The notes under the pieces were generated by a model that saw nothing but the letters and a program-made list of their open reading frames with translations, ran no database searches and was not told where the DNA came from. The position numbers were made by a program, and so were the translations under genes. From Schistosoma mansoni (lineage: Eukaryota > Platyhelminthes > Trematoda > Strigeidida > Schistosomatidae), in assembly GCF_000237925.1 (NCBI RefSeq), contig NC_031500.1:17571753-17635752 (forward strand): a stretch of 64,000 bases of DNA, read 5' to 3'. This document shows positions 40,501 to 44,700 of the stretch, piece after piece. The first letter of the stretch is position 1. Each line of letters begins with the position of its first letter.

Positions 40501-43489
40501 ATGTCTACTGCCCACACAATTGCTAAACACTCCTTTTCGATTGTTGAATACTTCTGTTCAGCAGGCGTGAGAACGCGACTCGCGTATTCCACCACTCTAT
40601 CAGACTGACTCAAAACGGCACCTATACCATGATTACTTGCATCTGTAGCCACTGTAAACAGTTTCTCGGGTTCAAGCAGTCTGAGCGTCATCTGGGGGTT
40701 TGATTTGATTGAGCGTTTGTTGGGCGGTTTCAGCCCACGTAAACTTAGTGTTACTCAACAACTTATATAGGGGTGCTGGTATTTCTTTGAAGTTCTTGAC
40801 GAACCGACTGTAGAACACCGCCCTTCCCAGAAACTGTCTCAATTTCCTTTTCGAGTTAGGTACTGCAATGTTCTTTATAGTTAAAATTTTCTCCGGCAGT
40901 GGTTTTANNNNNNNNNNNNNNNNNNNNNNNNNNNNNNNNNNNNNNNNNNNNNNNNNNNNNNNNNNNNNNNNNNNNNNNNNNNNNNNNNNNNNNNNNNNNN
41001 NNNNNNNNNNNNNNNNNNNNNNNNNNNNNNNNNNNNNNNNNNNNNNNNNNNNNNNNNNNNNNNNNNNNNNNNNNNNNNNNNNNNNNNNNNNNNNNNNNNN
41101 NNNNNNNGTTCTCTGAGCTGGATGGTTTGGTCGTGGATCTTTCATCGTCCTTCTCAACGACATCGGGTAGAATCAAACCAATAGGAGATACAACCAAAAC
41201 AATGTAATAAACAATGACAGATTTAAGGTCAATAAGAACCAATCAACATCGAGGTGCACAGGACAAGCTATGAATCGCATGTGGAGAAATTCAAACACTT
41301 TACTTCTACCCGAAGTTTGTGTTGATGATGTCGTTCAGAAGGACAATGAAAGCTCCACGACCAAACCATCCAGCTCAGAGAACAAACCTACATCAAAAAA
41401 AAAACTATTGGACATATTTCTTTGATTTGTACTATGGAGAATCAAATGAAACAACTGAAAGAAAAACTCGGATGTTTTGCCTTGACCTTCAATGAAAAAA
41501 GTCAAAAAAACTAGCGATGTTACTTAACTGTTTGTACAACACTTTATAGACAAAACAACAAATTTAAACATAGGAAATACGAGGTCAAACGTGGGTAAAT
41601 AGACTTAGAATAGTAATCACAAAACATTAAAATCGTTACGTAATAAGAAGTATGTAAGTCATTAGATAATGAAGAATACAAGCGGAAAGAGGCAGAAAAT
41701 TACAAACAAATGATAACGATTTATCTACATTATGATCACTATTAATTAGATGTGCCAAGATAAAACTGCGTGTTGTTTCTATCTGGCCCTTCCCAAACCA
41801 CACTGGTAGATGTTCACTCATTCGTTGGTTAAGTTGCCTAGTAGTAGGCCCGATATAGATATCTCCACTGGAGCAGCTGAACTTATAAATGCATATAGAG
41901 GAAGCCAACTCAGGTAACTTTTCCTTCGTTTGAGTAGACATCACTGGTAGACTCGTGAAAGTCAATGCAAGATAGGCTGCGTAGAATATCCTATTAATTA
42001 CTTTCGTTAACCTATCTTTCAGAGTATCACTAGCTACATCCCCGTTGAATTGTAATTTCATGTATAAAGGTTTCTTTTGAACAGTTGAAATCCCCGACTT
42101 CTTCCTTGTATCATACATGTACTTCTTAATGAACGCAACAGGGTAGCAAATCTCTGTCAGTGAGTTATTGATAAATTCCAGCTCCTGAATTAAAGTATCT
42201 ACTGAACAGATCTTCTTTGCTCTACTAGTGAGGCATCGTAATTTAATATTGTTACTACTATTAGTACACCTGTCTTTCCACAAAACAACAAGTTTATTCG
42301 AAATTAGATTTTCCTATGATATGATATTCAGGTTAAAAGATTGATTGAAAATTAAACAAAATGAATGGAACTATTGCGTCCTAATATGCACCCAACTACA
42401 AATGACCGTCCAGTGCTTCCAGGTTCACCATGGTGGTCTAGCTTCAATTGATTCATGATTTCAACTATGAAAAATACTGAAATCTCCACAAAAAGCCTTC
42501 TGATAACTAAGTCGATTTAAAAATAAAATAGAGAGACTGTTAGATCGATCTCATTTGGGACATCAAGGAAAATCAGGGAGCACTGAACAGCCTTTTCGCT
42601 CCTATATGAGACTCGTCAGCAACACTCATTTACAACCCAGTCGCGGATCAACACCATAATCTTCAAATCTGGAAATAAACGCTCAACTATGAAAAACATT
42701 TCACAAATTAAACTAGTCCTCACAAAACTCCTTAAACTAAATCCGAGATTTATTCAAATCTTAGACTATATATAAAAATAAGATCAGTCTAGTATATGTA
42801 TACCTGCCCTGGTATGGCCGAGAGTGGGGAGAGTTCGCTCTCCCTCTCGAAATACTCTCACATGGCCATGCGTATATAGCCTCTGCCAGGAAAAACCTAC
42901 TCAATGCCTTCTCGTGGCGCAGGTGTTCTTTACGAAATTGAGAGGACGAAAAGAGAATGTCCGGCGCTTTAACCGGGTTGGTGGACACGGAAAGTCTACC
43001 TAGGGGAGTTGGAAAACCCTGATTCCAAACCAATGGTGCACATGGGCTGGCTCCAGTATCCTGAGGAAACAGATGGCGTATGAACCAATTGTTGGTCACC
43101 GGCTACCATGGGACTACATCTCCTCATGATGCTCCACTGCCTTTTAGATCAGACCTTTAGGTCGAAGGCTCTGGGTGTGGCCCCCTAAGAAAACCACCTG
43201 CTTCAGTTTGGGCACCTGGGCAGTATCACAGCCCTCACACAAATCTCATTTGATTTGTGGGGCGCATATGTATCTGGTACCCGTTTGTACCAATATTTAT
43301 GTGTTTAAATAAATAATATAAATGCAAACATACATATTCTTTAGACAAACTTACGAAATTGATTGAAATTGGTACCATGTCAGATTGATAAAACATTGAA
43401 AGTTGTCTGAGAAACATTAAAGCCATTAACAAGATTAACAAGAGAAGTAGAAGCGATCGAATTCGACGCCATGGTAATATATTATAACC
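15791..43489 (-). CDS. MANEA: Glycoprotein endo-alpha-1,2-mannosidase (GH99), six visible exons
   Basis: MANEA is a Golgi type II membrane enzyme that cleaves glucosylated mannose from N-glycans. Exons on the minus strand: 43489-43355, 40497-40152, 35064-34955, 26000-25803, 22660-22500 and 16232-15791 (stop 15793-15791); all junctions are GT/AG and in phase. The first visible exon gives a signal anchor ([19 protein letters not shown]). Later exons give [49 protein letters not shown] (across a splice), [45 protein letters not shown] and the catalytic block [16 protein letters not shown], whose two Glu (NEWHE) are the GH99 catalytic pair. The sum is about 463 residues, close to the 462 of human MANEA. 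The visible 5' exon has an acceptor-like start (ttttattttag) and no ATG before the anchor, so a small upstream coding exon above 43500 is likely but not found. Introns carry dozens of retroposons and a nested antisense gene at 17949. Confidence 0.9.
16325..16541 (-). mobile_element. SINE2 foldback (inverted partial dimer)
   Basis: The left part is a minus-strand SINE2 from 'catgagtcaattgaagctgg' to the B-box region 'gatttgaacccagag' near 16460. There it switches directly to the plus-strand 3' part ('ttttcatggtgctctagc' to 'ccacaaaaccccttct'). A short flanking repeat ATTTTTA (16323-16329, 16542-16548) may be the target duplication, but it is weak. The hammerhead of the left arm keeps CTGAGGAG, but GAAAC is GTAAC. 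Confidence 0.65.
16377..16435 (-). ncRNA. SINE2 hammerhead ribozyme-like domain (one core base changed)
   Basis: On the minus strand: helix I strand GCACTG, a 3-base interruption, core CTGAGGAG, helix II GTCC/GGAC, then GTAAC instead of the invariant GAAAC, palindromic helix III ACGGCCGT, C and closing strand CAGTGC. The order matches type hammerheads, but the altered GAAA box predicts loss of activity. Confidence 0.55.
16640..17492 (-). mobile_element. Chimera: R500 5' part joined to LINE A 3' end
   Basis: On the minus strand the R500 consensus runs from its 5' end (gcccccaaatactctgg near 17480) to 'ggtgtgggcaccc' at 17063. It then continues without a gap as LINE A 3' UTR ('tggcacaaatccatg' down to the cagtcagtcag terminus at 16643). 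Both halves have the same orientation. LINE A copies elsewhere continue upstream at this point with RT C-terminal sequence (ccacgttttggtc). Confidence 0.7.
17901..17908 (+). promoter_or_regulatory. TATA-like box upstream of the small peptide gene
   Basis: TATAAATA lies about 40 nt before the ATG at 17949, which would leave a very short 5' UTR. Position and match are suggestive only. Confidence 0.25.
17949..18195 (+). CDS. Putative FLRFamide-type neuropeptide precursor (two exons, 48 aa)
   Basis: Exon 1 (17949-18072) encodes a short N-terminus and a strong signal peptide ([16 protein letters not shown]) followed by an acidic spacer ([14 protein letters not shown]). The donor is aca-a|gtgagt. 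A 100 nt intron ends in a long pyrimidine tract and 'cttactttcag'. Exon 2 (18173-18195) restores frame as AGA TCA TTT TTG AGG TTT GGA TAA: RSFLRFG then stop. A terminal -RFG is the classic amidation substrate, so cleavage after Arg would release SFLRF-amide; FMRFamide-like peptides of this kind are known in flatworms. An AATAAA lies 88 nt past the stop. The gene is nested antisense in the MANEA intron 16233-22499. An alternative start is Met11. No homologue is recalled by sequence, so function is inferred from architecture and could be coincidental. Confidence 0.5.
18283..18288 (+). promoter_or_regulatory. Poly(A) signal AATAAA of the small peptide gene
   Basis: AATAAA lies 88 nt downstream of the TAA at 18193-18195, a reasonable 3'-UTR length for a tiny secreted-peptide gene. 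Confidence 0.4.
18437..20487 (-). mobile_element. LINE A-1 copy split by a nested LINE A-2 insertion
   Basis: The 3' end (18437-18550: cagtcagtcacaacatagaac with a CGTACGT run) stops inside the 3' UTR. The matching UTR resumes at 19958 ('gaagtagtaagagtataagcag') and continues to RT C-terminal sequence near 20487. GAAGT at 18546-18550 and 19958-19962 is the duplicated junction. Confidence 0.75.
18551..19957 (-). mobile_element. LINE A-2 (RTE-like), nested, internally deleted
   Basis: It begins with the variant 3' end (cagtcagctacaacgtagg, 'gcatcggtccaaattgtc') and jumps from the UTR into the RT C-terminal region near 18660. The minus strand encodes [20 protein letters not shown], then [20 protein letters not shown] (18667-19023), and upstream [17 protein letters not shown] with an intact YADD box (19117-19353). 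The 5' part (19560-19957) shows decayed endonuclease sequence. A 3'-UTR deletion and frameshifts separate the frames. Confidence 0.75.
20728..20775. repeat. AAT/AAC-type trinucleotide microsatellite
   Basis: An interrupted run of aat/taa units ('aatagtaataataataataataatggtaatag'). No coding role is seen; the Asn-rich open frame over it is an artefact of the repeat. Confidence 0.8.
21083..21590 (+). mobile_element. R500 copy, near full length
   Basis: It begins 'gcctccaaataccctggtac' and ends near 'ctatgtttatgttctgaaaaataag'. It follows the consensus through 'ggacgaaaagcgaat' and 'caattgttggtcaccgg'. The tail is diverged. No clear target duplication was seen. Confidence 0.75.
21872..22428 (+). 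mobile_element. LINE A-2 3' end
   Basis: Plus-strand RT C-terminal region ('gttagacacagggtattagg', 'gactgagatggttaggccatg') and the complete 3' UTR to 'cctgactgactgattt'. 5'-truncated. Confidence 0.8.
22690..23190 (+). mobile_element. R500 copy, 5'-truncated, abutting a TAA microsatellite
   Basis: A run of taa/aat units (22690-22740) leads directly into R500 at 'catagcctctgccatagacg', so the first ~75 bp are missing. The 3' tail is 'atgtgtttaaataaataaagg'. It lies 30 bp upstream (minus sense) of the MANEA exon that ends at 22660. Confidence 0.75.
23236..23402 (-). repeat. Old SINE2 copy
   Basis: 'aattcatgagtaaaataaagctagac' to 'gcgaacgcttaacctctagtc' follows the reversed SINE2 order: tail, hammerhead area, B box (ttcaaatccagg), tRNA-like head. 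Many substitutions. Confidence 0.6.
23985..24255 (-). mobile_element. Sm-alpha-like SINE/satellite monomer with hammerhead
   Basis: The minus strand reads: 5' block (cagccctaaacatcaatggg), CAAGTGGCTATCAGGACTCAG, an A box-like TTGAGTGGATAACG, a B box (ggttcgagttcc), then 'ctctgagatgtaggtacatcc', the hammerhead core and the 3' block 'ccactatccgcgtttgc'. This order is that of the schistosome Sm-alpha repeat family, tRNA-derived and ribozyme-bearing. Confidence 0.8.
24013..24067 (-). ncRNA. Schistosome-type hammerhead ribozyme, intact core
   Basis: Minus strand: helix I side ATCCAG pairing with CTGGAT, core CTGAAGAG, helix II GTCC/GGAC with loop CAAATA, GAAAC, short self-complementary helix III ACGCGCGT, cleavage triplet GTC. 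All invariant core bases are present. The very short helix III is known to favour dimeric action in this family. Confidence 0.8.
24308..24704 (+). mobile_element. Solo LTR, 397 bp, with 5 bp target duplication
   Basis: It begins TGTTGGGATGACC and ends GACGTAACA (TG...CA ends), flanked by GTTTC at 24303-24307 and 24705-24709. A TATA-like 'ctataaaatccc' lies inside, as expected of an LTR promoter, giving plus orientation. No internal region is attached, so it is a solo LTR fossil. The family is not identified; a 5 bp duplication fits gypsy or BEL/Pao. Confidence 0.7.
24944..25177 (-). mobile_element. SINE2 foldback with 12 bp target-site duplication
   Basis: The left arm is minus-strand SINE2 from its tail through the hammerhead area to 'gattcgaatccaggacctaccag'. 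Near 25095 it switches to the plus-strand 3' part ('ttttcatggtggtctaac' to 'cacaaaaccccttctg'). ATATTTGTTATG occurs at both borders (24932-24943 and 25178-25189), so the inverted pair entered as one unit. The core on the left arm is TTGACGAG. Confidence 0.85.
25403..25770 (+). mobile_element. LTR-like interspersed repeat
   Basis: It starts TGTTATATCG. The block 'gaccaatgacacacga...gtgcagtctagagca...gtcagtcctgct...agtccagaacacc...cctctgcaatatgaat' recurs at 31103-31235. The 3' limit is uncertain, near the 'tatcgcatagtaatagtctatgg' hairpin. I read it as an LTR from its TGTT start, but no matching internal region or clear target duplication is visible. It lies 33 bp from a MANEA exon donor. Confidence 0.4.
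27040..27552 (+). mobile_element. R500 retroposon, full length, with 10 bp target-site duplication
   Basis: This 513 bp copy runs from 'ccaagtgccctggtacggcc' to 'gtttaaataaataaa' and is flanked by TATTACATAC (27030-27039, 27553-27562). This is one of three insertions that fix the element ends. Confidence 0.85.
27690..27925 (-). repeat. Old Sm-alpha-like copy
   Basis: 'gattcgagtttcgttctacatgggactc', 'gagactcaaactcag' and 'gagtctgaatagccactcg' keep the order of the Sm-alpha-like unit on the minus strand. The hammerhead core is largely lost. Confidence 0.55.
27985..28885 (-). mobile_element. LINE A-2 3' half interrupted by a solo LTR
   Basis: From the terminal 'cagtcagtcagtcagtcatctac' through the 3' UTR to 'gagactagaagttagtgacttcaag', then after the LTR 'cactgatgacacgttttggtttggcc' up to 'gcaatatttctaagacatctgtgg'. 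Orientation is minus and it is 5'-truncated. Confidence 0.8.
28350..28631 (+). mobile_element. Solo LTR, 282 bp, nested in LINE A
   Basis: It begins TGTGGTGTTGTCTAC and ends TTCACTACA (TG...CA), with CAAG on both sides (28346-28349, 28632-28635), and interrupts an otherwise continuous LINE A. Related copies: 29946-30249 and 13964-14195. It is a solo LTR fossil with no coding part. It is younger than the host LINE copy. Confidence 0.7.
29385..29868. mobile_element. Head-to-head inverted pair of Sm-alpha-like units
   Basis: A minus-strand unit (29385-29600: 'gcaaagatggatagtggctag', hammerhead region, 'gggactcgaacacagtac') is followed directly by a plus-strand unit (about 29605-29868) that runs from 'attgcagtccgaaataac' through 'gctaagtggataacg' and 'gggtttgagtcccag' to 'ccactatccatct'. 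The minus arm carries extra upstream-monomer sequence at 29385-29480, which suggests it derives from a tandem array. Confidence 0.7.
29778..29830 (+). ncRNA. Schistosome-type hammerhead, core intact, helix III weakened
   Basis: Core CTGACGAG, helix II GTCC/GGAC, GAAAC and GTC are present. Helix III reads ACACGAGT rather than the self-complementary form, so its pairing is poor. The companion minus-strand copy at about 29511-29562 has CTAAGGAG, a core change. Confidence 0.6.
29946..30249 (+). mobile_element. Solo LTR (same family as 28350-28631)
   Basis: TGTGGTGTGGGCTACTTATA at the start and 'gtattcttgttcactat' at the end, with the same inner blocks as 28350-28631. No internal region is attached. 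The 3' limit runs into a TA repeat and is uncertain by a few bases. Confidence 0.6.
30400..30560 (-). mobile_element. Sm-alpha-like copy, ribozyme core mutated
   Basis: Minus-strand unit from the 3' block (tggctagcagtggaatgc) to 'actgagatcat', including the B box (gggttcgagtccc in sense). The core reads CTGACAAG instead of CTGANGAG, so it is probably inactive. Confidence 0.7.
30805..31100 (-). mobile_element. LINE A-3 3' UTR fragment
   Basis: 'gataactacagtgtaagaccagg', 'gttcaagttgctacacttc' and 'aaagagtgtttatacctacgtcattgtgatcgattc' match the LINE A-2/A-3 3' UTR in reverse. It closely resembles 63755-63966. Confidence 0.6.
31103..31235 (+). repeat. LTR-like repeat fragment (as at 25403)
   Basis: TGTTATAACTTG followed by 'gatcggaccaatgacacac', 'gcagtctagagtaattgtc' and 'cctctgcggtatgaat'. 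Only the first third of the unit is present before an Sm-alpha-like copy begins. Confidence 0.45.
31238..31470 (+). mobile_element. Sm-alpha-like SINE, AAA subfamily
   Basis: A plus-strand unit: 'caagtggctatcaggactcag', A box TGGCCGAGTGGATAACG, B box GGGTCCGAGTCCC, then the hammerhead region and 'ccactatctatctttgc'. The core is CTAACGAG (G changed to A). Just after the cleavage triplet there is an AAA insertion (gcgtcaaactgg), shared with the copy at 39475. Confidence 0.75.
31818..31853. repeat. GT dinucleotide microsatellite
   Basis: 'gtgggtgtgtgtgtgtgcatgtgtgtgtgtgtgtggg', a short interrupted (GT)n run. Confidence 0.9.
32162..32385 (+). mobile_element. SINE2, full length (224 bp) with 12 bp target-site duplication
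   Basis: Reference copy of the family, bounded by TAAGGCTCATCA (32150-32161, 32386-32397). In order: tRNA-like head with A box (GGCTCAGCGGTCTA) and B box (gggtttgaatctc), a linker to GATGCATGTTGCC, the hammerhead area (core TTGAGGAG, GGACGAAAC, helix III ACGGCTGT), the 3' block 'tccatggtggtctagcttcaa', and the tail 'aaatctccatgaaacctccttctga'. It looks mobilised by a LINE because it has a target duplication. Confidence 0.85.
32403..33200 (-). mobile_element. LINE A-1 3' part
   Basis: 3' terminus 'gtcagtcagtcacaacatagaac', full 3' UTR, then the RT C-terminal region with [20 protein letters not shown] followed by [20 protein letters not shown] on the minus strand (32835-33071). 5'-truncated near 33200. 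Confidence 0.85.
33210..33290 (+). repeat. Degenerate Sm-alpha-like hammerhead region
   Basis: 'gattcaactgacaagttacaaataggacgaaaagag' and 'actggattctcatccac' follow the ribozyme order with several core changes. Confidence 0.45.
33377..33460 (+). repeat. LINE A C-terminal scrap
   Basis: 'cagaatcgatcgcaatggc' to 'actctttgtcttac' matches the end of the LINE A coding region and start of its 3' UTR in plus orientation. Confidence 0.55.
33533..33824 (+). mobile_element. LTR-like element distantly related to 28350
   Basis: Opens TGTGGTGTATGCTACGTA and closes 'atcactaca', like the 28350 family, but the interior is mostly different. No target duplication was found. It is a broken or divergent solo LTR fossil. 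Confidence 0.35.
34021..34210 (-). mobile_element. SINE2 copy
   Basis: Nearly full minus-strand copy from 'attcatgagtcgatcgaagc' to the head 'gaccattgaaccggctgg', with the B box (gggttcgaatctcgcg in sense). The core is TTGAGGAG; the cleavage-side strand reads GGCCATCC, so the GTC triplet is lost. Confidence 0.75.
34672..34850 (+). mobile_element. tRNA-Cys-like SINE carrying a third hammerhead-like core
   Basis: The head resembles tRNA-Cys: 'accatatagcttagtggtta' (A box), then an anticodon-arm match 'tttttgactgcaaagctgg' with GCA anticodon. The T arm is decayed. About 50 nt on lies a hammerhead-like core (34776-34808). The tail ends 'aataaataaatag'. I see no other copy in the window, so length and ends are guesses. 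Confidence 0.45.
34776..34808 (+). ncRNA. Hammerhead-like motif of a third type
   Basis: CTGATAAG (expected CTGATGAG, one core change), helix II GTGC/GCAC, CGAAAC, palindromic helix III ACCTAGGT, then C completing the GTC triplet. The arrangement matches the other two families, but helix II and helix III sequences differ, so it is not a diverged Sm-alpha. The G-to-A change predicts inactivity of this copy. Confidence 0.5.
35148..35395. repeat. Old inverted pair of Sm-alpha-like units
   Basis: The left arm is minus strand and diverged ('attctggctaattgtagaatccag', 'aagactcaaacacagtac'). The right arm is plus strand ('gaatccagctgacgag', 'aaatagaacgaaacgcgtg', 'ctgtattccag'), with CTGACGAG and GAAAC preserved but helix II altered. 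It has the same head-to-head layout as 29385-29868. Confidence 0.5.
35506..35652. mobile_element. SINE2 foldback hairpin with 12 bp target-site duplication
   Basis: Two arms of about 47 bp (near 35506-35552 and 35571-35618) are inverted copies of the SINE2 3' part, separated by 18 bp (cctggaagcactggacgg). The right arm goes on through the tail 'aaatatccacac'. AGATATCTATTA lies at 35494-35505 and 35653-35664. No tRNA head is present. Confidence 0.85.
36270..36450 (-). repeat. Old LINE A 3' UTR fragment
   Basis: 'caagtcagttagtaacatttag', 'gcaagacctgttagatctatgcatcagttcaagttg' and 'tacagtgagatg' follow the LINE A-2 3' UTR with many changes. Confidence 0.45.
36931..37420 (+). mobile_element. Chimera: R500 5' part joined to Sm-alpha-like unit
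   Basis: R500 starts at 'ctcccaaatgctccggtacgg' after a C-run and follows the consensus to 'gagttggaaaatctggg' (about 37153). It then becomes Sm-alpha-like at its B box ('cttgagtcccagag'), through a complete ribozyme to 'ccactatccatctttgc' (37265). It then continues into the start of a next monomer (to about 37420: 'gagactgaccagttgcag'), so the Sm-alpha part came from a tandem template. Confidence 0.75.
37190..37242 (+). ncRNA. Schistosome-type hammerhead ribozyme, fully conserved
   Basis: Upstream helix I strand CATCCAG, CTGACGAG, GTCC-CAAATA-GGAC, GAAAC, helix III ACGCGTGT, cleavage triplet GTC, then CTGGATTCC. It agrees with the well-studied natural S. mansoni hammerhead in every invariant position. 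Best candidate here for an active self-cleaving RNA. Confidence 0.85.
37442..37800 (-). mobile_element. TAA-tailed retroposon 3' end
   Basis: The minus strand shows an open stretch (37797-37525, starting [13 protein letters not shown]) followed by AATAAAGC and a long (TAA)n tail (37464-37510 in reverse). The poly(A)-like signal next to a microsatellite tail suggests the 3' end of a non-LTR element. I do not recognise the peptide, and the open frame may be chance. Confidence 0.45.
38172..38765 (-). mobile_element. Chimera: R500 5' part joined to SINE2 3' part
   Basis: On the minus strand R500 runs from its 5' end (near 38760) to 'caaatgacatttgtgtagcgc' at about 38300. It joins SINE2 at its hammerhead ('cactactgaggagtcccat') and ends with the complete SINE2 tail (38172: 'ccacaaaaccccttct'). 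The R500 3' tail and SINE2 tRNA head are both missing. GCGCAC is present at this point in both parents. Confidence 0.75.
38257..38302 (-). ncRNA. SINE2 hammerhead ribozyme-like domain at chimera junction
   Basis: GCACTA, CTGAGGAG, GTCC-CATAAC-AGGA, AGAAAC, helix III ACGGCTGT, C, CAGTGC. The base before GAAAC closing helix II is changed (AAGAAAC for ACGAAAC), so helix II is weakened. Confidence 0.5.
39450..39537 (-). mobile_element. Sm-alpha-like 3' part (AAA subfamily)
   Basis: 'gcaaagatggatagtgactagcag' to 'gctggatgtacctgcatct' on the minus strand, joined to a plus-strand R500 at 39540. It shares the AAA insertion after the cleavage site with 31238-31470. Confidence 0.75.
39475..39530 (-). 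ncRNA. Schistosome-type hammerhead with 3-base insertion in helix I
   Basis: CTGACGAG, GTCC/GGAC, GAAAC, ACGCGCGT and GTC are all intact. AAA lies between GTC and CTGGATTCC, bulging helix I next to the cleavage site. Confidence 0.7.
39540..40050 (+). mobile_element. R500 copy with diverged 5' end
   Basis: From 'gatgagagtgatgagagtctgctctccc' to 'atatttatgtatatgaataaatg'. The first ~25 bp are replaced. It lies 100 bp from MANEA exon 2 (ends 40152). Confidence 0.75.
40500..40907 (-). mobile_element. Ty3/gypsy pol remnant (RT end and RNase H), fossil
   Basis: The minus strand shows the RT-thumb block [19 protein letters not shown] followed by APLYKLL, and RNase H-like blocks [38 protein letters not shown] and AIVWAV, the typical gypsy order. 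It runs into the assembly gap at one end and stops within 3 bp of a MANEA exon at the other. No LTR is visible. It is broken; the remaining part looks moderately young. Confidence 0.8.
40908..41107. other. Assembly gap (200 N)
   Basis: Exactly 200 N, so the true length is probably unknown. The gypsy remnant ends at its left edge and the inverted repeat begins at its right edge. Confidence 0.99.
41108..41383. repeat. Inverted repeat, arms 57 bp
   Basis: 41108-41164 (gttctctgagctggatgg...) is the reverse complement of 41327-41383 (...ccatccagctcagagaac) with about four mismatches. The pairing resumes past a ~15 nt bulge at 'gggtagaa'. The left arm touches the gap, so it may be longer. It adjoins the Penelope-like element. 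Confidence 0.8.
41400..42290 (-). mobile_element. Penelope-like element 3' part with GIY-YIG endonuclease
   Basis: The minus-strand frame 42283-41636 (about 215 aa) gives the linker [15 protein letters not shown], then [15 protein letters not shown] followed by [14 protein letters not shown] and [13 protein letters not shown]. The YKF---G--YIG----L--R--EH pattern is the GIY-YIG domain of Penelope-like retroelements. The first Tyr of GIY sits in CIYKF and the second motif is IYIG. The RT domain is absent: the copy is 5'-truncated at about 42290. The frame shown is uninterrupted to its stop. Confidence 0.75.
42405..42510 (+). repeat. SINE2 3' end
   Basis: 'gaccgtccagtgcttccaggttcaccatggtgg' through 'ttcaactatgaaaaatactgaaatctccac' to 'gccttctga'. 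5'-truncated inside the hammerhead, just after helix III. Confidence 0.8.
42545..42680 (-). repeat. Degenerate SINE2 relative
   Basis: 'caaggaaaatcagggagcactgaacagccttttcgctcctatatgagactcgtcagcaac' keeps the minus-strand order of the SINE2 ribozyme region. In sense the core is CTGACGAG. Strongly diverged. Confidence 0.45.
42800..43320 (+). mobile_element. R500 copy, full length
   Basis: From 'cctgccctggtatggccgagagtggggag' to 'atgtgtttaaataaataat'. It is close to the consensus, so young. It lies 35 bp downstream (minus sense) of the first visible MANEA exon. Confidence 0.8.
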
Positions 43490-43910
43490 CTAAAATAAAA
43501 CATGAAAACAGTAATAAATTAAGTATAGTAAAATCAATATTATAGTTTACCATAGTTAACAACCCATTCATATACATTATGTAGAAACTTAATCATTCTT
43601 CTCAAGTGCACTATTCTCGTTTTACAATATGAATATGCCATTCATCTTACACAGTTCAGTAGTATCTAAACGAGAATGAATCATTTCAGGTCTCTTAAGA
43701 GAATACATTTACTGCATTTGATTCCTGTTAAACTTGCCAATAAGATATAAATTCTGATCATTGAAGGAGACATATAAATTATGGATCGATTTAAACTTGA
43801 TTTGAGGAAGATATGAACTAGTTGTTATAAATTACCGTTATAAATGATGTAACTTGCAAATTTTATCAAGTTTCATATTCGCTTTTCTTATCATATATTA
43901 ACTCTTACAG

Positions 43911-44200
43911 TTGAAATCACGAAGCAATCTAAGCCGAACCATCATTGGAAACCAGGAAGCACTGCACGGTCGTTTCGTCCTAGTATGAGACTCCTCAAAA
44001 GTGGCAAGTCCACAACCCCGCGCGCGGAATCCAAACCCAGGGACATCAGTTCAGAGCGGAAACGCTTAAACCCTAGACTACTGATAGTGGATATGTGCTA
44101 CTGAAGAATCCCATACTAGGACGAAACGGCCATCCACTGCTTCCAGGTCTTCATTGGTGGTCTAGCTTAGATCGACTCGTGACTTGAACAATGAAAATAC
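43911..44200. mobile_element. Older SINE2-type foldback
   Basis: A full-length minus-strand copy (43911-44090, tail to tRNA-like head 'aaacgcttaaaccctagactactga') is followed immediately by a plus-strand copy lacking the head (44092-44200: 'tgctactgaagaatcccatactaggacgaaacggcc', 'cttcattggtggtctagc'). Both arms share private changes such as 'catactagg', so they come from one source copy. No target duplication was resolved. Confidence 0.6.
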
Positions 44201-44566
44201 TACATTCTTCAGAAGTTTTCATATTGATATATAAGCTTGTTGGTTAAAAGGTGAGTACTTCAATCAATAAGCATCTACTCCGCTAATAAGACTTGCTAAG
44301 TTCACCAATAAAACTAAAACTCTGCATATGTTGAATGGTGTTACAGCTGTACTGACAAATGTACTCACATCTCACCTCAAATTTACGGATGAGAATGAAA
44401 ATGAACACGTTGAGCTACAATTGTTAGATTGCTTAGTGAAAAGAAATCTAAATTGAGCTCTAAATCGAACTATTTGCCGAAACCCAAGGATAGTACCTTC
44501 CGAAAACAATGGAGGATAAACGCGCAATATCGTGGGCCAACTGAAGTTACATTTGTACACCAATGA

Positions 44567-44700
44567 ATTTAGCCTCAGTCGTCTAGAGGTTAAGCATTCC
44601 CGTGAGAGACCGCAAGTATTGAGTTTGACTTTCTATAGAGAGGTTGTAGATGCATATCGCTGAGGAGTTACATTGTCGACGTCTCTTACTTGTTTATTTA
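44567..44700 (+). repeat. tRNA-derived SINE2 relative, degenerate
   Basis: 'agcctcagtcgtctagaggttaagc' (A box region), 'gagagaccgcaagtattgagtttgac' (B box region), 'ttgtagatgcatatcgctgaggagtt' (start of the hammerhead core CTGAGGAG), after which similarity fades. Confidence 0.45.

Noticed and set aside
42761-43099. Recurrent minus-strand frame in R500 copies ([12 protein letters not shown] type) as a conserved protein
   Set aside because: It is shared only because the copies are young. It is interrupted at different places in other copies and has no known domain.
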